Positions 22,758 through 34,169 of a DNA stretch of 64,000 bases are shown here, piece by piece (within the stretch, counting starts at the first letter, position 1; each line of letters opens with the position of its first letter). Made by a program: the position numbers and the translations under genes. The notes under the pieces are model-generated. The model ran no database searches. It was not told where the DNA came from and saw only the letters and a program-made list of their open reading frames with translations. Origin of the DNA: Gamsiella multidivaricata (Eukaryota > Mortierellomycota > Mortierellomycetes > Mortierellales > Mortierellaceae); NCBI RefSeq assembly GCF_025024155.1, contig NW_026251721.1:434001-498000 (forward strand), read 5' to 3'.

Positions 22758-23963
22758 ATGGCCTCAACCTCGTCATTCGCCCTCTCCAGCATCATGAACG
22801 ACGCCACCTCAGCCTCAATAGGCCGCTCAAAAAAATCTTCTCACCCTGTCTCCTCAGCGTCGTCCTCTTGCGGGGAGTCCGATCATGAGTCCGCTTCAGA
22901 CCAGGTCGCTCGTCCTTACGAGTGCCATCTCTGCGACAAATCTTTCTTCCGTCTCGAGCACCAGACTCGCCACATCCGCACCCACACTGGCGAGAAGCCC
23001 CACCCGTGCGACTTTCCCAATTGCGACAAGCGCTTCTCGCGCTCTGACGAGCTGACGCGCCACATGAAGGCTCACACATCTGCCTGCAAAAACGGCAACG
23101 CGGATCTCCTCTCGACCTCTCCTCACCACTACGCAACCTACCAGGAATATCTTCAGGCATTGGAGTCTGCCGAATGGGCGAGGAAACACATCTGCCCTGT
23201 TCCCAACTGCTTCAAGTCCTTCACCCGATCAGGCCACCTTGCCCGCCACATCCGCTCGCATACCTCAGAGAAGCTGTTTGTGTGCCCGGTCGAGAGCTGT
23301 GGACTCGGTTTCACGCGCTCGGATGCGCTCCGTGAACATGCCAGAACCCATGTTACCCGTACCCGCAGCCGCAAGTCCTCCACTGAGAGCAAGGCCTCCA
23401 ACGAAACCCCTGCCGCCTCCCCGTCGCCTGCAAACACTGCACGCTCATCAATGTCACCTTACCCCATGTCGCCCTCTCTCTCAGAGTCTGACGAGCCCAT
23501 GGTCGACCTCCCAGCATGGGCCAGGATGACGCCCATCACTACCTCGGCCAATCCAGAGCAGGCTCAGCAGCCATACCAGCAGCATCAGCAGCAGCAGCAG
23601 TACTACAGATCTGCTGCAGACAAGACCGGCACTGTTCTTCAGACGCCTCCTTACTCGCCACCCATGTCACCTCGCTATGGCAGTGCTAGCTCGTCGCGCT
23701 ATACTGCTGCCCCATACCCGCAGTACAAGCCCCAGCCCTCGATGGCGCACCCAGGACTGCCCTCGATGATGGAGAGCACATACCATCCTCACCGTCCTCA
23801 TCCTCAGTACTCTGGCAACTATAGCAACGGCAACGACAGTCAGCGTATCTCGCTTCCTCTACCATCGATTTCCAGTGGCAACCATGGCAACAGTGGCAGC
23901 AACATCAACGGCGGATCAGATTTCAAGTTGCCTCCTATCTCGTCATTGCTTCCTACTCTTTGA
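22758..23963 (+). CDS. C2H2 zinc-finger regulator with a MIG1/CreA-type finger pair and a second finger pair
   Basis: Single exon, 401 residues from the ATG at 22758. The open frame runs upstream to 22500, but a TATA box at 22709 makes that extension unlikely. Fingers 1-2 ([31 protein letters not shown], then [20 protein letters not shown]) are almost the MIG1/CreA DNA-binding unit, whose orthologues bind GC-rich SYGGRG-type sites and repress genes under glucose (known). After a ~35-residue spacer, fingers 3-4 follow ([20 protein letters not shown], then [20 protein letters not shown]), giving four fingers in all. The remainder is Ser/Pro/Gln-rich with SP and TPPYSPP motifs, ending in [12 protein letters not shown]. 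It acts in the nucleus; glucose repression is inference from the first pair only. Confidence 0.88.
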   Translation: MASTSSFALSSIMNDATSASIGRSKKSSHPVSSASSSCGESDHESASDQVARPYECHLCDKSFFRLEHQTRHIRTHTGEKPHPCDFPNCDKRFSRSDELTRHMKAHTSACKNGNADLLSTSPHHYATYQEYLQALESAEWARKHICPVPNCFKSFTRSGHLARHIRSHTSEKLFVCPVESCGLGFTRSDALREHARTHVTRTRSRKSSTESKASNETPAASPSPANTARSSMSPYPMSPSLSESDEPMVDLPAWARMTPITTSANPEQAQQPYQQHQQQQQYYRSAADKTGTVLQTPPYSPPMSPRYGSASSSRYTAAPYPQYKPQPSMAHPGLPSMMESTYHPHRPHPQYSGNYSNGNDSQRISLPLPSISSGNHGNSGSNINGGSDFKLPPISSLLPTL

Positions 23964-24693
23964 AGAAAAAAAATTTATTTCTTATTTTTCTCACCGGAAC
24001 CCCACAAAAAACATTTTGCAAAGTCCGTCCGTCTCTGGAGAGCCCTGGAGTTTGTTAGCTGAGGCCACCTCGCCTCCACCGTTCGTTTGCCGCTCCAAGG
24101 GCTACTTGAGGACGATTTCCCCAGCTGCTCTCCTATTTTTATTCTGTACATACTCCACTGATTGCGCCATTGTTTGCCACCCCTCCCCCTTTTTGCGCTG
24201 CCCTGCCCTGTCCATCTGCGCAATGTATTGCTAGTTAATTTAGTTGCATATCTACCTCCACTCACTGTAACATATCATTCCAACATATTTCATCATATCA
24301 ATGTCCCTAATATTTGCATATAGTCTACCTGTCTACTGGTAAAGAATAAAAAGTAAAGACGAAAAAAAAAAAAAAAAAAAAGGACCTTCGTAATCAGAAT
24401 CAGAATGCCATCGAGATCCATGCGGGGACGGGAGGCATCGAATAGCCCTTCAGGGTTGCATGAATCTTGCCTGACGATTGGACAGACCTACACAAAACGT
24501 GGTTGGTCTTGACACTGATCAACCAGGCGCCCCTCCACCTTACACATGTAGCACTGCGTCGCATAAAAGTCCTTTGCCATTTCTTAAGCCAGGCAGCCAT
24601 GCTGCATAGCCATCGCCTTCCTTATTGTCCAATCATTCAACGTTTGAATATTCATGGGTTCTCTTTCTTCGATGTTCCTGATGCATAGATAGA

Positions 24694-24727
<34 letters not shown>

Positions 24728-27700
24728 TACCCTATTGAAGGATAGCGGGCGTATCTCTCACTCTCTCTTGCAGCAATACAGGCAGCAGAAAAAGAAGAAA
24801 ATGACCAGCATATGCAAGCGCGTATGGATCCCGAGTAGAGGTCGCGTTGAACTCTTTCGCAAGTTCGTGGATCAGATTGCTCATAGAACCCAAAACTGTG
24901 ATGCGATGCTGTCTGAGAATAAAGTAGCTCTTGAGCTTTTTATTACATTTCCGGGATCCCCCCCGCCCTCCGTAGACTATACATGTGTATTATAGCTGTT
25001 TACGAAGAGCCCTCATCTTAAAAAGGAACTATTCCGGAATGGCTTCTGTCTTTATTTTATGGCAATAGAGTAGTACCCGTACCTCTGTTGGGCCGAAGCA
25101 ATCTGTGTAAACTTGGCTTCCGTTTTTTTTTTCTTTTGGTCGACCTTGGGTAGCAATTACGACAATCAACAAAAGAGCTTTCTCGTTTATTTTATTATTT
25201 TTTTTTGCTGGGGAAAGGGATAGGGGCGCCGTGGATGACTCGATAAACAAGCCTGGGCCTTTAGACAGTAGCCAACTAAAAAAAAAAAATCACAGGAAAA
25301 ACAAACGACCTCTATAACGCAACCATCATTACTCTATGTTTAGTTACTCTTGTTGACCTCGGGGTGGGCGTTCGTTTTTTTACAGTTGAGGGGTAAAAAA
25401 AAAGGTGGATTTTCAAAAATGTGGAGACCAACAGCTGAGAAAAAAAAAAGTCTCACGCTTTGACGCGTAGGATTTGAGGGCTTAAACGGATTTATGGTTC
25501 AACGTGATGAACCCTCGCAATGTAGCTCCACCGAGTCGTACCTTTTTTTTTCGTATAGTTTAGTCCCATCACCATAAATAAAGGATGATGCAGGTTGAAT
25601 AAAGGGCCACCAACCTTATTCTTGCGCTCCACATCTACACGGAAACCCCGCATTGTTTCTTTTTTTTTTTCAATTTAATCGGACCCGCAGAGGTAAGGCG
25701 AGAGTAGGGATCTGACCCGGCGGGTTTAATGGATGCGGACGAAAATCCTTTCCAACGGTCCGCACTGCATGGAAGAGAAGAGATAAGGAGGAAGCGATAT
25801 GATTACACGAGTAAAAAAACGCAAGTCAGGGCAGAACAGGACGGGAATGGGGGGTAATGGGGAAGGTATCGCGTCCTTTCCTAGGCAAATGCTTATCGGA
25901 TGTGTTTATCATTCCATCGTAATGTCACCCTAGCGGTTTTTTTATGCTCCTGATGATCTGACCCAACAACAGCTGTTCAAGTGCTCAGGCACGTACACAT
26001 GTAGCTCTTGGCGACTTATTTTTTTTCTTTTAATTGATGGTATTGCACTAGAGATCACATCCAAAGCAAACCCTTGAAGAGCCAGTAAAAAACAACAAGG
26101 TCGAAGTGTTGGGGACAGCTGAGTCGAACATAGGGGCGGAGAGATATGGTCACTCAAGCTAATTACAGATGATGGACAACTAAAGAGCAAACGACGTATA
26201 GATGAATGATACAACAGCATCCTAGGACCACACGGACTCGCGTTCCAATTAGACTATATCCATCCATTCTCTCCTTTGGTTTATACTTTCGCCCTTTCCT
26301 CTGCAAGTGGGGATTAGTACGTCTGTTTTCTGAGGGACTCGACAGTAACAGCTACCGGGGATAGACATGCATATTAAAACACCTTAGTAAGAGTTGAGCC
26401 AGAGGGATGGTCGAATGAAGGCGGGCCTTGGGGATATGCGATCCATCGACATGACTCCTTTCGTTTTCTTTGAGTAACCAACGCCACGTCTCTTTTTTGA
26501 TTTTCATGTAACTTTGTGTCAAGCCCATGGACCATGGACCGAACGTGTGTCTGTGTGCGTGTCCAAAAGTGTGGGGAGCGGGAGGGAGGGCAAGAAGCTG
26601 GGTACATTTGTAGAGATATATGTGCTTTTAGTCTCGTAATGGTAGACTATTTGAAACGGATGCTCCAGCGCGTACGTAGAGTTCCGATGTATCTGCATTG
26701 GAATGGGCTGCCTGCAGGCAGGCTTGCATTAACTCAGGCAGGGCCTCTGAACGCCGTACCTTGTTTTCTATTGTCCCTTCTTTTTCTCGCGGGTCGTACA
26801 TGGACATGGCGCATGCATGTGTGTGGTACATCGAATGTTAGGTTTTGCTCTCGGTTGCCCTGGCTCTTATGATTGTCACCACCCACTCCAGTCTTGCATC
26901 TCCTTTCTTCTCAAGAACGACAGCCTCTCCACACCCTAATGTGTGACAATGTACTACAATGGCCATGGACATGAGGATTTAGGGCATTCGGAGAAGAAAA
27001 AGAAAGAGAAGGATTAGCTGGAATGGGTGCAAGAGAATGAGAGCAGATTTTTTGTTGAATAACGATCAAGTTGCGCTGCTTGACTGAGTAAGTTAAAAGG
27101 TAGGCCGGTGAGGTCGTGTAGGCCGCGCGTTGAGAGGACAATGAGCCATATGAAGGATGGCTCTACTCTATGTACTTTTTTTCTTCAAAATTTGTATTTG
27201 ATTACAAGCTGTTGTTTGTCAGCCGCACTGTCATTGTCTAGGTCCATGATGACCGTTGCTTGTTGCAGGCCAAGCTTACGCTTGTTTATATCATTTATCG
27301 CATCTATGCCATTCTGCCGGTCGTGTATCGAGATTCGCAACGATGGCAAATGCATTTGGTTGTTTTTTTTTTTATCTGCGACACAATCGATCGTTGGAAT
27401 GGACATCCAACCTCGTTTTGGTTCACTGTAGAACATGGACTACAGCAAATAGGCGGCAAAAATAGCCTCGCCCCAACCTTCCCAACCCGCCTCATATTGG
27501 TGCAATCTGATGCGATGGTTCCACGAATTGAGCAGTGAACAAAGCTTCCAAGTGAACCTTCACAAAAGTAAATGCACTTTTGGTATGCATCGCTTCTTTG
27601 TGTTACGCGTTTATTTGAGCGTTCAATACGCTGTGTCTGAGCGATTAACGAGATCGATAAGACGCGTCCCAAAAAAAAAAAAAAAAAAAAAAAACAAACG

Positions 27701-28315
27701 TGCATTTTTTTTTTTGTTCTTGTTGTCTCCACGTCTTGTGTTATCACTCTTTAACTCTAATGCAAGCTCTTCCTCCTTGATCTCCATCTCCATCTCCATC
27801 TTCCTTTGCCAACATATTAGCCTTTTTTGTGTTTAGACCGATGTCAGAGTTTCGTATCGATCTTTGGTCGCTGTAGAATGTCGTGGATGTGGAGTGGAAT
27901 TGCGAGTAGCCGACACAGATCTTTGCTGCACAAATTATTATAATAATAATAAAGAAAGCGCCGAGGAGAAGAGCGCCTGCAGATGAAGCGGCTCTATGAG
28001 CACATTTTCACCTCGTGGAATAAAAGGACGAGGGATATTATGCCTTTTTTCATGTCTGCTCTTCATAGCCAAGCTCAAACGCTTTTTTATTTATATTTTT
28101 GAACGCGCGTAAACAATAGTTCTGCCTTCAGCTTATTTGCCAATATCCTGCTGCCCTTCTAGGCCCCAATGTTAATAGCCGAAACAATCGTCGCTCAACA
28201 ATCCGCCAGCACGACCGATCAGGAACAAGGCATGCAAAAAATGAGTGGCGCAAAAAAAATGTTTCGTGCCTTGACATGGATTTAGCGCTGGCAAGCGCAA
28301 AATGCTTCAAGCCCC

Positions 28316-28361
28316 TGGCACCATAGTACACCATAGTAAAGCGGCGCCCTGGAGCCAAAAG
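28316..28361 (+). repeat. Degenerate dispersed repeat, copy 1
   Basis: Shares an ordered core TGGCAC...CCATAGTAAAGC...CTGG...CCA with 29510-29553. A shorter related piece (GTAGTAAAGCCGAG) occurs at ~29269-29283. The family is not recognised; it may be decayed transposon sequence. Confidence 0.45.
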
Positions 28362-29509
28362 CACCACTCTGCATAATCAAGCTAACGAAGGCTCAATCGT
28401 CTAATGTGCTCAGCTCGATAAGCAGGATGTCCGTCTATTCCGACCAAGCTAGTCGAGCCCACAACTAGCTGGCGCCGGAGGTTTCAAACCTAGGCATCAC
28501 AGATTTCAAATGACCGGCATTTGAGCAAATGCTCCTCTGAAACAATAAACCCGCTCAAGCTTACAATTTCCCTATGCATTTGGAAGTCGCGGCTTATAAA
28601 AGAGCTGTCTCATCTTCTTCTTCCTCGTCGTCATCAGCGCTTGCGAGGACGAAGCACATTCTTGGGTCAACGAGGAGCGGCATATCGTTTTTTTTTTTTT
28701 TGGGTTGGGGTTGGGGAGAAGGGAGACAAATGCCCCCGACACATTTCGAATACACCAGCCCTTGAGCTGGTGCCTTTGGACAACATATTTGACCACCACA
28801 AAATGTCTCGGTTTGAAACCAATCGGCCAATAACAATGCGATAAAAATTGGTGGCCAAAAAACATGGGAAGACATGGACAAACAACATTAGGAACTCGCC
28901 TCTCCTGAATCAGTTGGTAAGGTTACTTTGGCAGATCAAGTTCATCTTGACTCCTCCTCCCAGGAATGATGGATTTGGCCAACAAGCAACAGCGACGAGA
29001 AATAAAAAAAATAAAAAATAAAAAGTGTGCGCCGTGCCAGGTACTATGGACCTATTGGGCTAGAATGCTGCCTAGCAGACCGGTACCTTCATGCCAAAAT
29101 GATAGCGCTTAGAGAACCCGACCGTCCTGTATCGTTTTTTTGATGCGGTTGATTTTATTGAATGAGTAGATCGCGAATTTCGACCCGCTGGACCAAAAAA
29201 AGAAAGTTTTCGTCCGATTAATTTTTATATGGGTCTTGTGCTTGGATCCTTGATGCCCCCCAGACACGGTAGTAAAGCCGAGTCCTTGAATAAGAATCCA
29301 ACAACGACCAGTTCCTCCGATGAGCCAATACGATGGATGGGCCGACACGATCTTTTCTGGTCCTGATCAGCCATCCCTAGGACTTTTCTTTCGAGCTGCA
29401 ACTCACGGACCTGCTCAACAACCGATGCTTCAAGGGCAGTTCAAGCCCTGTAACACCTAATATGGAAATCCTTAAAATTCCCTAATACCAAAAAACCCTT
29501 ACATCTGAG

Positions 29510-29553
29510 TGGCACGAGATGTCCCATAGTAAAGCAGTGCTCTGGGGGCCAGA
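29510..29553 (+). repeat. Degenerate dispersed repeat, copy 2
   Basis: Partner of 28316-28361; the two match over ~45 bp with scattered differences. Confidence 0.45.
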
Positions 29554-30497
29554 ACAACCCAATATGTGGTAATGAACTTTTTTTTGTCATATCGTATGTT
29601 CCTAAGACAACATCATTGTGCGTAGAATGGCACAAGAGATATCTTGTGTTCAAAACTCGTGCGGTGCCCCTAGGTCTAAAGCAAGAGGATCTTTTGATCG
29701 CACAAGGCAGTCTACCATCGCATGAATGGGACATGGGAATTCCGAGGACGGAACTGTAGTTCAACAAGTAGGCCTGCGTGTGTCCCAGTCTTTCCACCTT
29801 CCCGCAGGTATGGAAAGACCATGGGCCATGGGAGTAGACAGAGGGCTCTGCTGCTCGGAATGGGCGCAGGGCTTTGTGGAGTAAGAAGAAAGAGAAAGAG
29901 AAAGAGAAAGAAAGAGAGAGAGAGAGAGAAAGGGCGAAGATGAGTCCATGCGCCGATTCTGCATACTTCTGCATGTCTGCGCCGTACTTGTTGTTGTTGG
30001 GGTTGTCCTTGTTTTACTGATGGTGTCCATGCAAAAGGGCAATTACCCCTGGATGGCAGACACTTTAAGGCGCCGTAGGCAACCCATTGTGACGTTGAGC
30101 CATGTGTATAGTAGAGCCTCACTCAGCTGTTGACGTTGAACTACATGTCCATTGCGTTTGACGTTATCGTTACTCGCCATGGGCCTCTTCTCTCTTCCCT
30201 GCCTAATCACAGGTCCTTATCGATGCATACAGGGATAAGGGGGTAGGTGCCTCGATTCCTTTGGATTGCAAGAAACAAAAGACGGATTTATTTTACATAC
30301 AAAATAAGACAAAGATACGATCTCCAATGCCATCGTCCTGACTGATGGCTTCCGAGACGGTTCAAAAGATACTATACAAAGAATACAGCTAAACAGCTGT
30401 CTACATACAGTCCACTCCTCAAATACTCTCTGTTGCAAAAAGAGAAAAGGAAGTAGAGAAAAAAGAGAGAGAGAGCGGCAGAAAGACCAGGAGAGAT

Positions 30498-33400
30498 TTA
30501 GGCAGCATCTTGGCGAGCCTTCTTTTCAAGTAGTCGCTGGGCCACCAAGGGGTGAAGCAAGCCCTGGCAACTCTTTCGATCCGAAAGTAGGTTGCGTATC
30601 CTGGTAGAGCTGATGTCCTCGGATTCGGTGCGGCTTCTAGCAGGGAGCCACCAAATGTTGTTCCTACTCGCCTCGCACCATTCAGATCCGTACGACTGCT
30701 CTAATCGCTTAAAGACACGCTGCTTGGCCGTCAAGGTCATGGTCGGTGTTGCATTGGTGGCGTTGCCGTTGGCTGCGGCCTCCTCATGCTTGTCAATCTG
30801 ATTCGAGACTGGCACAGAGATGGATCCGCCCGTCTGGGTCAAGAGGATCGATCGCCTGTTGGAGGAGGGCGCGCCAAGGGGTCGATCTACGACTACAATG
30901 CCACCTACGAGTTTGCGTGCCCCGGTCCGGAGTACAAAGTCTGCTCCACAGAGGTATACGACCCTGATGTTGAACGGGTTCCTGCTCGACTCGAGTGACC
31001 CTGATCGTTGTGGAACCATCTGAGCAAAAGATTTTTGTGTTTGTTGTTGACTCTGCTGGTCCTGCAGCAAAGCGCGCATCTTGTGCTCAAGCATCGACTG
31101 GCACTTTTCCTGCAGAAACTGCTGCAGCCTCGATGTGACCTTGTGATAGTCATAGAAACGGTCCTGGTTTGATTCCCAGGCGTCGACATCAATCCAGTTA
31201 GAGTCTGCGGTCTGCAGTCGACAGAGTTCCAAACGCTCCTTTGAGTTCAGTACCAGATCTTCGCCCTTTAGTTTCTCGCCCACGTAAAGATCGTGGCTAG
31301 GGGAGAGAAACCCGCCCAGAATCATAGCAGAGCCAGATCCGTCGCCTAGGTCCTGCTCCATCCTCGTCTTGGCTGCCTCGAGCATTTCGGTATGATGCAG
31401 ATGGATCGGACAGAAGGAGCCTGAGGTGCGAAAAAATCATACGATGAAAATAAAAATAAAACAGGGTTAGAATAGACGGTATGACAACAATGAGGGATCA
31501 CGCCCGAATTGACCAGTAGGCAGGTATTTTCACAATAGCGCGCCTGGCTCCTATCGTCACCCCAAATCGTATAATTATCTCCATTCGCCGCGATCCAGCT
31601 CAAAGGGATGAGAGCACAAAATAGGAGACAGAGATGGAGAGGGAGGAGAATGTCATCCATGTGTATGTGCCCTGTTGTTGTGTGAACCTGTGCCTGAATG
31701 CCTCATTACCCAATTGCTCACAATAAAAAAAATTTGCCTTCCCCTTGTCCGCTGTTCCCTGCCCCTGTTGAACATCTCCCTACCCTCTCCTTTATCCATT
31801 GCGTATGTGTGTGTGTGTAATGTGTGGTTATTCTGCACCGCTGTCATCATCGTTGACCAGTTATCGACGCTCTCTCTCCTTTTCAGTCTTGCGTAGCATG
31901 GGGGGTTTTTTTTTAGGATGCAGAACGTATTTTTTTTGTGCGCCTGTGCCTGTGTCTATGTCTGTGTCCTTGCATCTATGTTTGTGTCTGTGTGCTGCAA
32001 AGTTGTGGAGTGTAACAAAAATAATATAATAAAAAAAGGGACAGAGATATTGATCAGAGGGTAATTGGCTGTAGAATAGCACTGGGAAGGAGTGAGTGAG
32101 AACAAGGAGCGTAGTGGGATGGAATTGGGGAGGGGGTTGGAGTGGATGCTTTTGCTGCAAGATATCAGGCACTAAGGGTGAAGACTGGCTGGTTGACCGA
32201 CTGACTGACTGACTCACTGATTGACTGGTGGATTGGTTAGGATAGGTATCAAAAAACGGAGAGAACACAAAGGCGATGTAATCTTGCTCTCCATTCCCCT
32301 TTGGTTCAAAAAGAAAGAGGAAGTTGGATCACAAGATGTCTGTGGGTGAGGTTGTGCAACCATCGACTTTTTCTTTTCTTTTTTCCCTCCGTGGGCGAAT
32401 GCACAAACACGGACACAACGCAGGCACAAACATAAACAAAACGGTTCCTTCCTATTATTCAACATATTCACATACTGTAGACTACACAATTCACGCACCG
32501 AACCATCGAACCATCATTGCTTCTCTACAATAAACAACAACAATTACCACTTTGAACCCTTTCCTTCTATGTTTACTGCATTGTCACCTATGACATGCTT
32601 GTGTATACATATGCGTGTGTATGTGTGTGTGTGTGGAGTAACACCCGCATAGAAAATATACACACTTCGCCCAACCCTCGCCCCGGACTTGCCCTAACCA
32701 TTGACCATGGCTCATGGCTGCGAATAGCGTCTCTGTCGTCATAGTCCATCAAGGTAGCCGATCCAATTACATTCGATCACACCTGGACCCCTCCCCTCAA
32801 TGCATGACCATGCATCGAGACAGCTAGCAACCCAGAAACCTAATCATCATCTCTTAACTCATACACCGCCACCATCGACCATTGACGATTGGTTGGCTCT
32901 CCACCCCACATTCCTGATCCCAGAATACACACAAGGAGCCCTCCCCCGTCCCCACAAGAGCCATGGATCAACTGGGTGGCATCTTTGCATTCACATCTGT
33001 ATCTGTATCTACTCAGCGCTTAAAATAGGGCACCATCTTTTTTTTCCATACCTGTCTGCTCATTCTCCCCATCCCATCTGAAATACACCTATCCAATGAT
33101 GACAAAAGGCAGATCAGAGATACTCGTTTCCCGAGGGCTGCCTGCAATCAAGTGTTGTAAGATAAGCAAACACGGCACGAGAGACGGGAATAGATGCAGG
33201 CGGATGAGAACGAAGTAGGGGGAACAATGGAAGAGTGAGGCGTTCGAAAAGAGTCATTCCGCAGACACACACTGTGCACCCCGCCTTCGCCATCACCCCA
33301 CAGGCACACATTTGTTGCACTGTACCAGACGGGATGACAACACCAAAAAGTTCAGAGGGGAACAGACATTGCTTGGGGGTAGACGGCCGTCGGACTGGCA

Positions 33401-34169
33401 CATTTCACCAATTGAGGCCACACTGGAGCTGCCCCTCTCTTCGATCTTAAGATACTGACAGGTCTTGTTGCCGAGTCAGCCTAGGCTAGCCCAGCCCAAA
33501 CCAGGCGGGAGATCCCCAACCCGCGCACATTTTCAAGACATCATGTGGGTTATGTTATAAAAATAAAAATAAAGTAAGAGCTGTACCTGTGAGGAGAAGG
33601 ACAATCTTCTCTTTCGCATAGTCCTCTATTGTCATCTTGGCAATGCGAGACTCGATCTTCTGAATAGGCGTCAATTGGGCCAGATCCTCCTGATGGGGAG
33701 AGTTCTGGATTCGGGGCGAGCATACTGCGGCTGCGGCGGCATAAGGAGCGCCGAAATGGCTGCTCTTGCTGGTGTGGTTACTGCTGCTGCTGTTGTAGTT
33801 GTGGTTCAGAATCTTGGCATTAACGATGGACAGATCCTGTTTCAGATCGCACTCGCGATAGAAGAGGGCCTGGTGTTGATGGTGGCGTACAGAGTGGCTC
33901 TGGGAGTATGGCATCAGGGCCGAAGTCAGGGCAGACGACGGTGTCACGAAGGCTAGGGAGACGGAGGAAGGGTGGTGGTAGGAGTGATGGCGAGGGTGAT
34001 GATGACGGCGTGAAGCCACGACTGTGGATGAGGCAGAGACAGCTGCGGTCTGCTGGTGATGGTGGTGGAGGGGAGAGGGATAGCCAGCAAAGAGCAGCGG
34101 CTGATCGAACCGTCTGTCCTGCTTGTCTTGATCGCGCAGGTGGAGAGGAGTGGATTGTAGGGCCAGCAT
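30498..34169 (-). CDS. Nicotinamide/nicotinate mononucleotide adenylyltransferase-like protein, 2 exons
   Basis: Exons 33587-34169 and 30498-31420, 501 codons plus stop. The enzyme would transfer AMP from ATP to NMN/NaMN in NAD synthesis. Exon 1 encodes ~190 residues of low complexity, very His/Ser-rich, ending with ...EKIVLLLTG. Exon 2 continues with SFCPIHLHHTEML, so the nucleotidyltransferase motif GSFxPIHxxH is formed across the splice. It is followed by GGFLSPSHDLYV, NSKERLELCRL, WIDVDAWESNQ, VVYLCGADFV, WWLPARS and ISSTRIRNLL, the series seen in NMNAT enzymes. The intron is 2166 nt, far longer than others in the window. The start at 34169 was chosen over an in-frame ATG at 34340 because the added 57 residues come from a 5'-UTR-like polypyrimidine tract. 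NMNAT versus a sister nucleotidyltransferase is not fully settled. Confidence 0.75.
31421..33586 (-). other. Long (2.17-kb) intron of the NMNAT-like gene
   Basis: Donor ACAG|GTACAG and acceptor CACCTCAG|GC restore the TGSFCPIH motif exactly. The interior holds (TG)n, (GACT)n and homopolymer tracts but no gene I can support. An alternative first exon inside it cannot be excluded. Confidence 0.65.

Larger units (their letters stand above)
23964..30497. other. ~6.5-kb gene-poor region with homopolymers and degenerate repeats
   Basis: This contains the 3' flank of the zinc-finger gene, an A-run at ~24363-24380, a T-run at ~24697-24724, an A-run at ~27671-27694 and a purine-rich GAAA/GA array at ~29885-29937. 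Segments near 28.3 and 29.5 kb share a repeated core (listed separately). No coding gene could be supported. Confidence 0.5.

Noticed and set aside
31346..31660. Frame starting with a signal-peptide-like hydrophobic segment
   Set aside because: It lies across the acceptor of the NMNAT-like intron in another frame; no family similarity and no splice support.
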